Shown: piece after piece, positions 8,623 through 18,499 of the stretch
Layout: each line of letters begins with the position of its first letter
Numbering within the stretch: the stretch's first letter is position 1
From: an uncultured Marinoscillum sp.
Lineage (GTDB): Bacteria > Bacteroidota > Bacteroidia > Cytophagales > Cyclobacteriaceae
Reading direction: 5' to 3'
Length of the DNA stretch: 64,000 nucleotides
NCBI GenBank assembly: GCA_902605755.1
Contig: CACLDR010000001.1
Location: 1-64,000 of the forward strand
Position numbers and translations under genes: made by a program
The notes under the pieces: model-generated
Database searches by the model: none
Told to the model about the DNA's origin: nothing
Seen by the model: the letters and a program-made list of their open reading frames with translations, nothing else

Positions 8623-9843
8623 ATGAGTAGATTTAAAATAGTAAACACTATAGATCAATATGCCACTGGATCTATGCAGAAATGGATGGTTCTTCTTCTT
8701 TCCCTGGGGATAGGCACTGGGTCTGTATTATATACTAACCAACTGGTCAAAGAAATAAAGAAAAGGGAGTATTGGCAGGTGAATTTATATGCCAACGCAC
8801 TTGAGTTTATTGCCAATGAGCATGAAACTAATCAAAATGCTCTCTTTGCTTTGGAAGAAATTGTCCAAGCTAATACGACCATCCCGGTTATCTTGACCAA
8901 TGAGAATGGAAGTCCTGCTTTTTATAAAAACTTACCCCGGGCAGACTTAATAAAAGATCCAGAGGAACGAGAATATTATTTGATTCAAAAAATTAGCGAA
9001 ATGGGTCTAGATAGAGAGCCCATCGTTGTGAATTTAGTCGATGCTCAAGGTAATCTGTACGGGCAAACCCTTATTTACTATGAGGAGTCGAGCCTTTTGG
9101 TAAAGTTACGCTTTTATCCTTATGTACAGTTAGCAATTATTTTTGTGTTCGTATTTATTGTATTTACTTTTTTTAATTATTCAAGATTGTCAGAGCAGAA
9201 TCAGATTTGGGTGGGTATGGCCAAGGAAACTGCCCATCAATTGGGGACTCCAACATCTTCTTTGATGGCTTGGAGGGACTACTTTAAGGGAAAATATGTA
9301 AAAGATCCCTATATAAAAGAGATAGACAAGGATATCAAAAGACTCGAAACTATAACGCAGCGTTTTAGTAGCATTGGGAGTGCTCCTAGGATGGAAACTC
9401 TTAATATTTGTGAACAAATTAAATTATCTGTCGATTACCTTGAAAGAAGGATTAGTAGAAAGGTAACGATCGACTTTAAGGCTCAAGAGTCTGAGCATAT
9501 TTATTTGAATATGAATCCTGCACTTTTCTCTTGGGCTCTTGAAAATTTAATTAAGAATGCCGTAGATGCTATGATGGGAGTTGGCTGTATTAAAATTTCA
9601 CTATTCCGTGTGGTAGTTGACAAATTAATAATTGAAATTGAAGATCAGGGCATTGGAATTATGCCTAATAAAATAAATGAAGTTTTTAAGCCAGGATTCA
9701 CTACTAAAAACAGAGGATGGGGTCTTGGATTGACTTTGACCAAACGGATTATAGAAGATTACCATGGTGGGGAAATTTTCATTAAAAAGACTGCATTAAA
9801 TAAAGGTACTGCGTTTCAAATTATTTTAAATGCAAACATCTAA
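8623..9843 (+). CDS. Sensor histidine kinase
   Basis: This 406-residue membrane-bound kinase has one helix near residues 18-38 and a second near 163-187, with a sensor segment of about 120 residues between them. The phospho-accepting histidine is in 'AKETAHQLGTPTSSL' (about residue 205). The ATPase part shows the N box 'ENLIKNAVDAM', G1 'DQGIGI' and G2 'GWGLGLTLTK'. No response regulator is adjacent, so its partner is encoded elsewhere; such orphan kinases are common in Bacteroidota. The signal is unknown. The 196-base gap before it holds no gene. Confidence 0.88.
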   Translation: MSRFKIVNTIDQYATGSMQKWMVLLLSLGIGTGSVLYTNQLVKEIKKREYWQVNLYANALEFIANEHETNQNALFALEEIVQANTTIPVILTNENGSPAFYKNLPRADLIKDPEEREYYLIQKISEMGLDREPIVVNLVDAQGNLYGQTLIYYEESSLLVKLRFYPYVQLAIIFVFVFIVFTFFNYSRLSEQNQIWVGMAKETAHQLGTPTSSLMAWRDYFKGKYVKDPYIKEIDKDIKRLETITQRFSSIGSAPRMETLNICEQIKLSVDYLERRISRKVTIDFKAQESEHIYLNMNPALFSWALENLIKNAVDAMMGVGCIKISLFRVVVDKLIIEIEDQGIGIMPNKINEVFKPGFTTKNRGWGLGLTLTKRIIEDYHGGEIFIKKTALNKGTAFQIILNANI

Positions 9844-9856
9844 TTACTACAAATTA

Positions 9857-10856
9857 TGATTGAAATCAGTGAGACTTTCGCAAAATAGTTTATCTCTCAT
9901 TATCATGCGTCAGAATGTAGAGTGGCATCTGCACCTGTAGCAATGGTGGTAATACAGCTCATGAATTTACTCAAATTTTACTCGTTTGGATCATAACCCC
10001 GCAAGGGGAATTTGTTTTTCAATATGAGGTAAATATCGAGCTCAGCCCTGCAAGAAAGCTGTTATTAGATTATTTTGGTAGGGCTATCAATTTCCATGAG
10101 ATGACTGTTGGAATAATGCGGGTACTCGCTGCTTCAGAAAAAATATTAGCGAGGGGGAGGTGTATATGTCGGCTTTAGACCATATTAAATATGATCAAAA
10201 AACTTGTCAAGCTGTGGGTGTATTCAAAATAGATCGGAAGCAACCTTTTATAAGGTCTCAATTGATAGATGATTATTTAGCCCTGACTCTGACCAAGGGG
10301 ATTGATATTAAAGATTTCAATAAAGGGGCTTTGATTATTTAAATTCAGATCAAAATGAAATGATTTTAAAACTGTTTCAAAATCATCCAGCAATCAAATA
10401 TTGGATGTATCAGTTTTCTATGATCAAACCTATTACAAATGAGTTTTATTAGACCAAAATACAATTAACTTATGTAAAGATTTTGCCTTGGCGGGCTTGC
10501 CTTATGTGGACAAAGTGGATCAAGTTAATATTATGAACAAGACAGTAGCCTATTTTAGCTAAAAAAAGTCAAATGACTAATTTGAATTTGAAGAAGAGTT
10601 ATTGGCCTTACAGGGGTGAAAGTAGTCTTCCTCAGCTACAAGGGGACTTTGAGGAAAAGTATCAGATTGCGGTAATGAGTAAACAATTTGAATGTCAAAA
10701 CTTCCTTAAAAGTAGCTAAAAAAAATATTAAATCAGTAATATAATTCGACCTTAATTTTCATGTTTATGTCCATGACCAGTGGCAGGAGATTGTAAGAGG
10801 ATATGATAAGGTTTGAGGGGAAAATTATAAATTATATTATGGTCAAGAGAGCTTAA
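9857..10856 (+). pseudogene. Decayed nucleoid-associated protein gene (NdpA/YejK-like, NA37 family)
   Basis: There is no intact frame, but pieces in changing frames line up in order with Bacteroidota NA37 proteins of about 340 residues. N-terminus: 'MIEISETFAK' at 9857, then a stop. Next come 'ARKLLLDYF' near 10050, a long piece 'NISEGEVYMSALDHIKYDQ' running to 10342, and 'LCKDFALAGLPYVDKVDQVN' at 10470. A C-terminus 'NFHVYVHDQWQEIVRGYDKV' starts at 10754, followed by 'GENYKLYYGQES'. At least four stops or frame changes break it. The 60-codon frame 10160-10342 is a fragment of this gene, not a gene of its own. The family assignment is from memory of conserved stretches; the disrupted state is directly visible. 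Confidence 0.8.
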
Positions 10857-11828
10857 TAAGTGTTGACAAGTAAATTAAAATTTCCCCAAACATCCTTTAG
10901 GTGTTTTTTTTCGCCCTGATTCCATTAGATAAGCTAAGCTCTAACTTTTGCTTATTATAATAATCTGCCCATTAAAACTTAGATTTTCAGCAAAAGAAGT
11001 ATTTTCTTAAATTCAAAATCATGATGTCCCCGATAAGTTCAAAGTTATTAGTTTTGACATTGACTCCTTTAGTAAGAGGGTAATATGATTTTTAGTTCAA
11101 GATATGGATTATACATTAACACAAGACCCTTCTTTTGAAATTTTCCCGTTTCGCGCTAAGACACCCATTCCTAAAAGATTGTTAAGGAACCAAAATTAAT
11201 TAAATTGATTTCGTTTGACGATTGAGAAGATCAATTGGGCATCTGAAAACCAAAACACGATTTTAATAAAAATATCGATATTTCCCTAGCTGCGTATTTG
11301 GTAAGCCGATTCAGGCCTCTATCAAAGAGGATTTGAAAATAGAGGTTCAGTCCCTGAAAATATTGACCCTAAAACTCATACATTTACGCCTTTTGGATCC
11401 ATTTATAATGATTTTAATTGCCTTCAGCATCCAATATTATGAGTAAGTTTTGAATTCAAACTCATCAGATCGATTCATCATAGCCATCAAAGAAAAGATT
11501 TTTTGTTTTCATGACAAGGGGTATTCGAGTACCTAAAAGCCATTGTGTAATTTGCTTAAGAAACTCACTTTTTAGACGATTTTACCTTGAATTTGTTTAA
11601 AAGGGTTTATTCGAGTTTTTAATACTCTATTGAGCATTATTAGTGGGCGTCACTAAAAACTATTCTTGGCTAAATTAAAAAGTTAGTTCCATAATTTAAA
11701 TTTTAAATCTTCCTGCCAAACAAATATCTGGTGAATAATCAAATTTGAAAAGGGTTACAAAACTTAATTCTAGCTCGACTTAAAGGTTAAATTTATTTTT
11801 TTACGGATAATAAGTTTATTAAATCAAC
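10857..11828. other. Non-coding stretch, probably older decayed sequence
   Basis: About 970 bases without an intact gene. Protein-like fragments on the plus strand include 'DVPDKFKVISFDIDSFSKRV' (from about 11023) and 'MDYTLTQDPSFEIFPFRA' (from about 11104), split by a stop, with 'NIDISLAAYLVS' and 'NIDPKTHTFTPFGSIYNDFN' further on. I cannot name a family. The pattern of local coding-like runs broken by stops resembles the neighbouring NA37 pseudogene, so I read it as wreckage of one or more genes. Confidence 0.4.
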
Positions 11829-11860
11829 TTTGTCATCTATTAAATTTTAGCCTAATATTG
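11829..11860 (+). promoter_or_regulatory. Promoter for atpDC
   Basis: TTTG at 11829-11832, a 20-base spacer, then TAATATTG at 11853-11860. This is one mismatch and one base of spacing from the Bacteroidota consensus TTTG-N19-TAnnTTTG. It ends 38 bases before the atpD start. Confidence 0.5.
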
Positions 11861-11892
11861 CAGGCGAATAATTTCATATTTATTTCATCTAA

Positions 11893-13395
<1,503 letters not shown>

Positions 13396-13398
13396 GAT

Positions 13399-13656
13399 AT
13401 GTTTATTGAAATCATAACTCCGGATAAAAAGATATTTGAAGGAGAGGTCATAAGTGCAATATTTCCAGGTACTGATGGATCTTTTCAGGTTTTAAACAAT
13501 CACGCATCTTTAATTTCAACGTTGGGTAAGGGTAACGTTAATTTTGTTAAAACGCTCAGTAATAAAGCAGAAAAGGTAGAATTAGAAGTTGATGGTGGAG
13601 TCGTTGAGATATTAAATAATAAGGTAACAGTTTTAGCCGAAAAAATCATAGAATAG
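13399..13656 (+). CDS. atpC: F1Fo ATP synthase subunit epsilon (short form)
   Basis: Epsilon belongs to the central stalk and links F1 to the c-ring. The 85-residue protein has the N-terminal beta-sandwich ('MFIEIITPDKKIFEGEVISAIFPGTDGSFQVLNNH') but not the C-terminal helical hairpin that inhibits ATP hydrolysis in longer forms of about 135 residues. The short form is normal in Bacteroidota. It is co-transcribed with atpD and ends 35 bases before the convergent sulfatase gene. Confidence 0.93.
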   Translation: MFIEIITPDKKIFEGEVISAIFPGTDGSFQVLNNHASLISTLGKGNVNFVKTLSNKAEKVELEVDGGVVEILNNKVTVLAEKIIE

Positions 13657-13691
13657 GAATTTTGAGAGTTTATTTTTTTCATTCCAACTAT

Positions 13692-15551
13692 TTATTTCGA
13701 AAGAAAATCGTTGGAAATAAATTGGTAAACAGCTCTACCATAATCGGATAAACTATCGGAGGGATGTTGGTGTGTATAGGCATCAATTTCGCTATTGTAG
13801 ACTTGTGATATTGAATCTGACACGATCCCAAATCCATCTCCATAGCTATAATAAGCTCTCGATTGATAATTTGTGGATAGTATATTTCTGCCATACACAT
13901 ATTCAGGAGGATTGATGTTCAATTGGGTCAGTAAAGTTGGTGCTAAGTCCAATTGGCAGCTGACACTTGAGATTACCGTGTCAGTGAGAGCGAGTGCTCC
14001 TCCTAGCCATAATAAGGGGATATGAAAGCTTTCTTTTTGACCATTGGCTGTATTATTAATTTGGGTAGTTCCATGATCAGCCGTGATCACAACCAATGTT
14101 GAATCCCACCAAGTAGTCTTTTTTGCTTGTTCAATAAATTTTCCCAGACAAGCGTCGGTGTAGTGCATAGCACTTTTAAAGCTGTTTTCATTATTGTCGG
14201 AGCCAAACATTGGTTCGATAGGTATATCAAAAGGTTCATGACTACTCAATGTAAATAAGGTGTAGAAAAACGGCGTCATTTCTTTATTTAAATCATTAAA
14301 TAAAGTATCGAAGACGATATCATCATGAATGCCCCATTTGGTATTGTTACTTGAAAAATCAAAGTCTAACTTACTTACAATTTTATCTACTCCTCCTTGA
14401 TTGAAATAAGCTCTAAAGTTGGCAAAATCAATTTCACCGCCATAGTAAAATGCAGTATGATAACCCTGTGCTTTGATGGATTTTATCAGATGGGGTAACT
14501 TTTCACTTTTAAATGGATTCTCGATAATGGCATCATAAGGTAATCCAGGATAGCTGCTAAATAGGCTACCGATCCCTCTGTTTGATCGATGTCCTGAAGC
14601 ATAAAATTGTGAGAACAAAATACCCTCCTTACTAAGTTTATTAAGATGTGGGGTGATAGATTTAGCTCCTCCCAATACTTCTATTCCTTTTGCTGTAAAA
14701 CTTTCGAGAACAATGAGTAAAATGTTAGGACGTGTTGTGTTGAGTATTGATAGATAGGGCGTTCCCTTCGTTTGGGCACCGTTGATTTCATTAAAAAGGC
14801 TCGAAGCAATATGCTCAGGTATGAGACCGTTATACCTATCTATTTTTGAGGCTTTTTTAATAGAGTAAAAAAAATTCCACGGTGCATTGACTGCTACATG
14901 ATTTACAGCCATTTTGTTCTTGTCAAAATAAACGGCACCTACATTAATTGGTATACCCAATCTGAGAGGGAAAATACTGAAACCACCTCTAATAGGGACA
15001 AGAGATAATACGATCAGGGTAAAAAAAAGTAAGGGTTTTTGCCAAGAGTAGTTCTTTTTTAAATCAAATGAAAATTGACCAACCAACCATTTTGTTACTT
15101 TAAAATGTGAATAAATTAAAAATAAACTTAGAAACGTAGGGAACATCAAAGTTTTGAAAGTAATCGAATTAGTTATTTGTTTGGGATCATTAAGGTACCT
15201 TAAATGCATGGCATCAAACTTTTCTCCCCAATAAGAATAAACTTGCATGTCTACAATTTCGATAATAGAAACTGCTGAGAGTATCAGGGAGATGGATCCA
15301 ATAAGCATGTTTGAAGATATCCTTGAACCAATTATAGGAGATGCAGCTAGTATAAGAGAAGGGATTAACATCATATAGCCTGAAAAAGAAAGATCCAGCT
15401 TCAATCCATATAAATAACTTTGCAATAATGTGCCGATAGAGACATCGGTTAGTGCCGATATATTGTAAAAAATAAATATCGTTCGGTAAAAAATAAAATA
15501 GAGTATATATATACCCCAAAGAGAAAAATATTTAAACAAGTCATTTTTCAT
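13692..15551 (-). CDS. LTA synthase family membrane sulfatase/phosphoglycerol transferase
   Basis: This 619-residue protein has about five N-terminal transmembrane helices (first ~200 residues) and a large extracytoplasmic sulfatase-fold domain. The presumed nucleophile threonine is in 'LIVLESFTAKGIEVLGG', and metal-site stretches 'SSHEPFDIP' and 'ITADHGTTQ' are present. Homologues include lipoteichoic acid synthases and periplasmic phosphoglycerol or phosphoethanolamine transferases. In a Gram-negative it more likely modifies an envelope glycan or lipid than makes teichoic acid. It faces atpC and ends 35 bases from it. Confidence 0.85.
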   Translation of the reverse strand: MKNDLFKYFSLWGIYILYFIFYRTIFIFYNISALTDVSIGTLLQSYLYGLKLDLSFSGYMMLIPSLILAASPIIGSRISSNMLIGSISLILSAVSIIEIVDMQVYSYWGEKFDAMHLRYLNDPKQITNSITFKTLMFPTFLSLFLIYSHFKVTKWLVGQFSFDLKKNYSWQKPLLFFTLIVLSLVPIRGGFSIFPLRLGIPINVGAVYFDKNKMAVNHVAVNAPWNFFYSIKKASKIDRYNGLIPEHIASSLFNEINGAQTKGTPYLSILNTTRPNILLIVLESFTAKGIEVLGGAKSITPHLNKLSKEGILFSQFYASGHRSNRGIGSLFSSYPGLPYDAIIENPFKSEKLPHLIKSIKAQGYHTAFYYGGEIDFANFRAYFNQGGVDKIVSKLDFDFSSNNTKWGIHDDIVFDTLFNDLNKEMTPFFYTLFTLSSHEPFDIPIEPMFGSDNNENSFKSAMHYTDACLGKFIEQAKKTTWWDSTLVVITADHGTTQINNTANGQKESFHIPLLWLGGALALTDTVISSVSCQLDLAPTLLTQLNINPPEYVYGRNILSTNYQSRAYYSYGDGFGIVSDSISQVYNSEIDAYTHQHPSDSLSDYGRAVYQFISNDFLSK

Positions 15552-15665
15552 TTTACAAAAAAGATATAAGTAAATTGAGATCAGTCATTTTTAGGCCCTA
15601 TAATAGTTCTGTTAAAATATTATTCATATATTTTACGAATAGTTAGCCTTGATACTGAAGCGAAG

Positions 15666-15989
15666 TCATTTATTTTTTATTTCTTTGCCTTTCTTTTTTT
15701 TGCGTCTGAATCGATCAATCATTTTTTTTTCATAATTCCAAAAAAAATCAAATTGGCCTAATAGAGAGCCATATAAAAGCAAAATAATATTGTATATGGG
15801 CAGGATGCAAATGAAATAGATAATAGTAAATATTGTACTCTTTTCTCCATCTACTGTAAAATAATCAACGATTGGTTTTTTGATTATTAGGACTGTGGAT
15901 CCAGTGAGAGCGAAAGCAATTAAAATCAAGACAAATTGACCAGAATTCTTTACTTTCCATTTTTCTTTTAGCCTATTTATCCAGTTCAT
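15666..15989 (-). CDS. Small two-helix membrane protein (DUF6787-like)
   Basis: This 107-residue protein has two hydrophobic segments (about 17-38 and 52-77) and a very basic C-terminus ending in a lysine-rich tail. The 'LKEKWKVKNSGQFVLILIAFALTG' opening and the 'LLYGSLLGQFDFFWNYEKKM' stretch resemble the DUF6787 family of Bacteroidota. Its start lies inside the end of the upstream pseudouridine synthase gene (17-base overlap), so the two are translated together. Function unknown. Confidence 0.75.
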   Translation of the reverse strand: MNWINRLKEKWKVKNSGQFVLILIAFALTGSTVLIIKKPIVDYFTVDGEKSTIFTIIYFICILPIYNIILLLYGSLLGQFDFFWNYEKKMIDRFRRKKKKGKEIKNK

Positions 15990-16668
15990 TGATTACACTT
16001 AGATGATGTTTCCAGTAAACTCCCTGGGGTGTCGCACAAAAGGAGATTTTTTCTTTAATTATTGGGTGTTCGAGTTCAATTTTGAAGGCGTGCAGGCAAA
16101 TACTTTTATCAGTATTGGGCATGGTATAACCATATTTTAAATCTCCTTGGATTGGGCAAAGTATTTTTGCTAATTGGACCCGAATTTGATGCGGACGTCC
16201 TGTTTCTGGTTTTATTGATAACAAAGAATGCTCACCTTCACATACCAAAGTTTGGTATGTTAATATTGATTTTTTACCACTGCCCTTATTCCGATTAAAA
16301 GCTTTTGTAACATTCTTTGTTTTATCTTTCACTAGCCAGTGGATTAAGGATCCATTTAGTTCTTGGGGTTTTGACTTTACAACTGCTACATAAGTTTTTT
16401 GAATAAGTTGATCTCTGAAAAGGGCAGTTAGTCGGGTCAAAGCCTTGGAAGTTCTAGCAAAAATGACCAATCCGCTTACCGGTCGATCCAAGCGATGAGC
16501 TGGATTGAGAAACACGTTACCTGGTTTTTTGTATTTTTTTTTAATATAGTCTTTGCTCCAATCAATTAAGGTAGGATCACCCGTTTTATCACCTTGCACT
16601 AACCAGTTAACGGGTTTATTGACTACCAACAAATGGTTGTCCTCATATATTGTTGTGGGATAGATCAA
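15973..16668 (-). CDS. RluA family RNA pseudouridine synthase
   Basis: This 231-residue enzyme isomerises uridine to pseudouridine in rRNA or tRNA. The catalytic aspartate is in 'HRLDRPVSGLVIFARTSKA' (HRLD), with the family stretch 'ETGRPHQIRVQLA' downstream. No N-terminal S4 domain is present, as in the short TruC/RluC-like members. It lies 6 bases after prfC and overlaps the DUF6787 gene. The target nucleotide cannot be told from sequence. Confidence 0.92.
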   Translation of the reverse strand: MIYPTTIYEDNHLLVVNKPVNWLVQGDKTGDPTLIDWSKDYIKKKYKKPGNVFLNPAHRLDRPVSGLVIFARTSKALTRLTALFRDQLIQKTYVAVVKSKPQELNGSLIHWLVKDKTKNVTKAFNRNKGSGKKSILTYQTLVCEGEHSLLSIKPETGRPHQIRVQLAKILCPIQGDLKYGYTMPNTDKSICLHAFKIELEHPIIKEKISFCATPQGVYWKHHLSVINELDK

Positions 16669-16674
16669 TTGAAT

Positions 16675-18255
16675 TTAAAATTCACTAATTGAATGAAATT
16701 GTATGTTTGAAAAATTATCTTCTACCATTTGAAGCCACGATTTAGATTCAGCCATGAAGACAAGTTTATCATCTTTATCTCTGGCAATATGTCGATATTT
16801 ATCCTTTATAAAAGCATCTAAATTATTTTTGTCCTTAGCATTGATCCAACAAGCTTTATAAATGTTGACGGGGGAAAAATTTACCTTGGCATTATACTCA
16901 TTCAGTAATCTATATTGGAGTACTTCAAATTGAAGCGCGCCAACAGTGCCAACTACTTTTTTAGCACCCATTTCGTAGGTAAAAAGTTGGGCCACACCTT
17001 CATCCATGAGCTGCTTCAATCCCTTTTCAAGTTGTTTGGATTTCATTGCATCTAGATTGATAACTTCCTTAAATAATTCGGGTGAGAAACTTGGTATCCC
17101 TTTAAACAGAGATTTTTCACCCTCATTGAGAGTATCTCCTATTTTAAGATTTCCCGTGTCGTATAAGCCAACGATGTCTCCGGGGAAGGCTTCATTTATT
17201 GTTTCTTTTTGTTGTGCCATAAAAGCTGTAGCATTTGAAAATCGATATCTTTTATCATTTCTTACATGATAATAGTTATTCCCCCGTTTAAATTTTCCTG
17301 AACAGATTCTTATAAAAGCAATTCTATTTCGATGACGAGGATCCATATTAGCATGAATCTTAAATATAAATCCTGAGAATTTAGGATCTATTGGTGGAAT
17401 GATACGGCTCTCTGTATCTCTTGGTTTCGGGTTCGGAGCTATTTCCGTAAAGCAATCCAGTAATTCCCTTATCCCAAAATTTGAGACAGCACTTCCAAAA
17501 AAAACTGGAGCTAAATCTCCGGAAAGGTAAGCCTTTTCATCAAAAGGATCATAAACGCCATTTATTAATTCAATGTCCTCTCTCAGTTGAGATAATGCAG
17601 AAATGGGTAGATGTACTTCTAATTCAGGGTCATTAACATTCTTAATACTTACTAAATCATCGACTCGCTTATTTTTACTAGGTTCGAAAAGATTGATATT
17701 TTTTTCATAAAGATTGTAGACTCCTCTGAGAGATTTCCCCATACCAATAGGCCATGTCAAGGGTTGCACGTTTATTTTGAGCTCCTCCTCGATCTCGTCA
17801 ATTAATTCAAATGGATCACGCCCTTCTCTATCCAGTTTATTTATAAAGCAAAGGACGGGAGTCTTCCGCATGCGACAAACTTCCATTAGTTTTATTGTCT
17901 GTTTTTCTACTCCCTTAACGCAGTCTATAACCATGATAACGCTGTCTACAGCTGTCAAAGTACGGTAAGTGTCCTCTGCGAAATCTTGGTGTCCAGGTGT
18001 ATCTAAAATATTTATTTTTAGGTTTTTGTATTCAAACCCCATTACCGAAGTCGCTACAGAAATTCCCCTTTGCCTTTCTATAGCCATCCAATCGGAGCGC
18101 GTGGCCATATCTATTTTATTTGACTTGACAGCTCCTGCTGTTTGTATGGCTCCACCAAAAAGCAGGAGCTTTTCAGTTAAAGTAGTTTTACCCGCATCAG
18201 GGTGTGCGATAATACCAAAAGTTTTTCTCTTTTTTATTTCTTCGGCTAGAGGCAT
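16675..18255 (-). CDS. prfC: Peptide chain release factor 3
   Basis: RF3 is a GTPase that recycles RF1 and RF2 from the ribosome. G-domain motifs are complete: 'AHPDAGKTTLTE' (G1), 'RQRGISV' (G2), 'DTPGHQDF' (G3) and 'NKLDREGRDP' (G4). The roughly 526-residue length is normal. The frame opens at 18273, but the internal start 18255 (MPLAEEIKKRKTFGI) fits the family and is preferred. It heads the minus-strand run with the pseudouridine synthase and DUF6787 genes and is divergent from dnaK. Confidence 0.94.
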   Translation of the reverse strand: MPLAEEIKKRKTFGIIAHPDAGKTTLTEKLLLFGGAIQTAGAVKSNKIDMATRSDWMAIERQRGISVATSVMGFEYKNLKINILDTPGHQDFAEDTYRTLTAVDSVIMVIDCVKGVEKQTIKLMEVCRMRKTPVLCFINKLDREGRDPFELIDEIEEELKINVQPLTWPIGMGKSLRGVYNLYEKNINLFEPSKNKRVDDLVSIKNVNDPELEVHLPISALSQLREDIELINGVYDPFDEKAYLSGDLAPVFFGSAVSNFGIRELLDCFTEIAPNPKPRDTESRIIPPIDPKFSGFIFKIHANMDPRHRNRIAFIRICSGKFKRGNNYYHVRNDKRYRFSNATAFMAQQKETINEAFPGDIVGLYDTGNLKIGDTLNEGEKSLFKGIPSFSPELFKEVINLDAMKSKQLEKGLKQLMDEGVAQLFTYEMGAKKVVGTVGALQFEVLQYRLLNEYNAKVNFSPVNIYKACWINAKDKNNLDAFIKDKYRHIARDKDDKLVFMAESKSWLQMVEDNFSNIQFHSISEF

Positions 18256-18418
18256 TCGTTTTAAGTGAATCACAAAGTAATTACATTTAACTGAATTTTT
18301 TGCGATTAATTAGTGATCTGTTTGCAAGTTGTTGATTAAGGTGGCATGACATTAAGAGTAAATTATAATAAAAGTGAAGAATTCTTGTCCTTATCATATT
18401 TTGGATTGAGAAGAATCG

Positions 18419-18460
18419 CTGACATTGTGTCAGTAAAAAACTTTTGGCACAAGCATTGTT
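18419..18460 (+). promoter_or_regulatory. dnaK control region: perfect inverted repeat and -24/-12-like element
   Basis: CTGACA-TTG-TGTCAG at 18419-18433 is a perfect 6-bp inverted repeat with a 3-base centre. Ten bases on, TTGGCAC (18444-18450) is followed by AAGCA and TTGTT (18456-18460). This resembles the sigma-54 form TGGCAC-N5-TTGC with one mismatch in the -12 element. No TAnnTTTG promoter is obvious, and no CIRCE element is seen. The arrangement suggests an operator for a heat-shock regulator; the sigma-54 reading is an inference. Confidence 0.45.
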
Positions 18461-18499
18461 GATAATTAATAAATTAAAATTAATACAAACAAAACGGAA

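Noticed and set aside
10160-10342. A 60-codon plus-strand open frame that could be taken for a small gene.
   Set aside because: It is the best-preserved fragment of the decayed NA37 gene, with matching pieces in other frames on both sides.
10857-11828. Faint resemblance of one fragment to LacI-type regulators ('VPDKFKVISFDIDS') and of another to carotenoid desaturases ('PKTHTFTPFGSIY').
   Set aside because: Each rests on about a dozen residues, they suggest different families, and no second block supports either.
13692-15551. True lipoteichoic acid synthase.
   Set aside because: The organism appears to be a Gram-negative Bacteroidota (rfaE2, TonB, lipoproteins), where this family modifies other envelope polymers.
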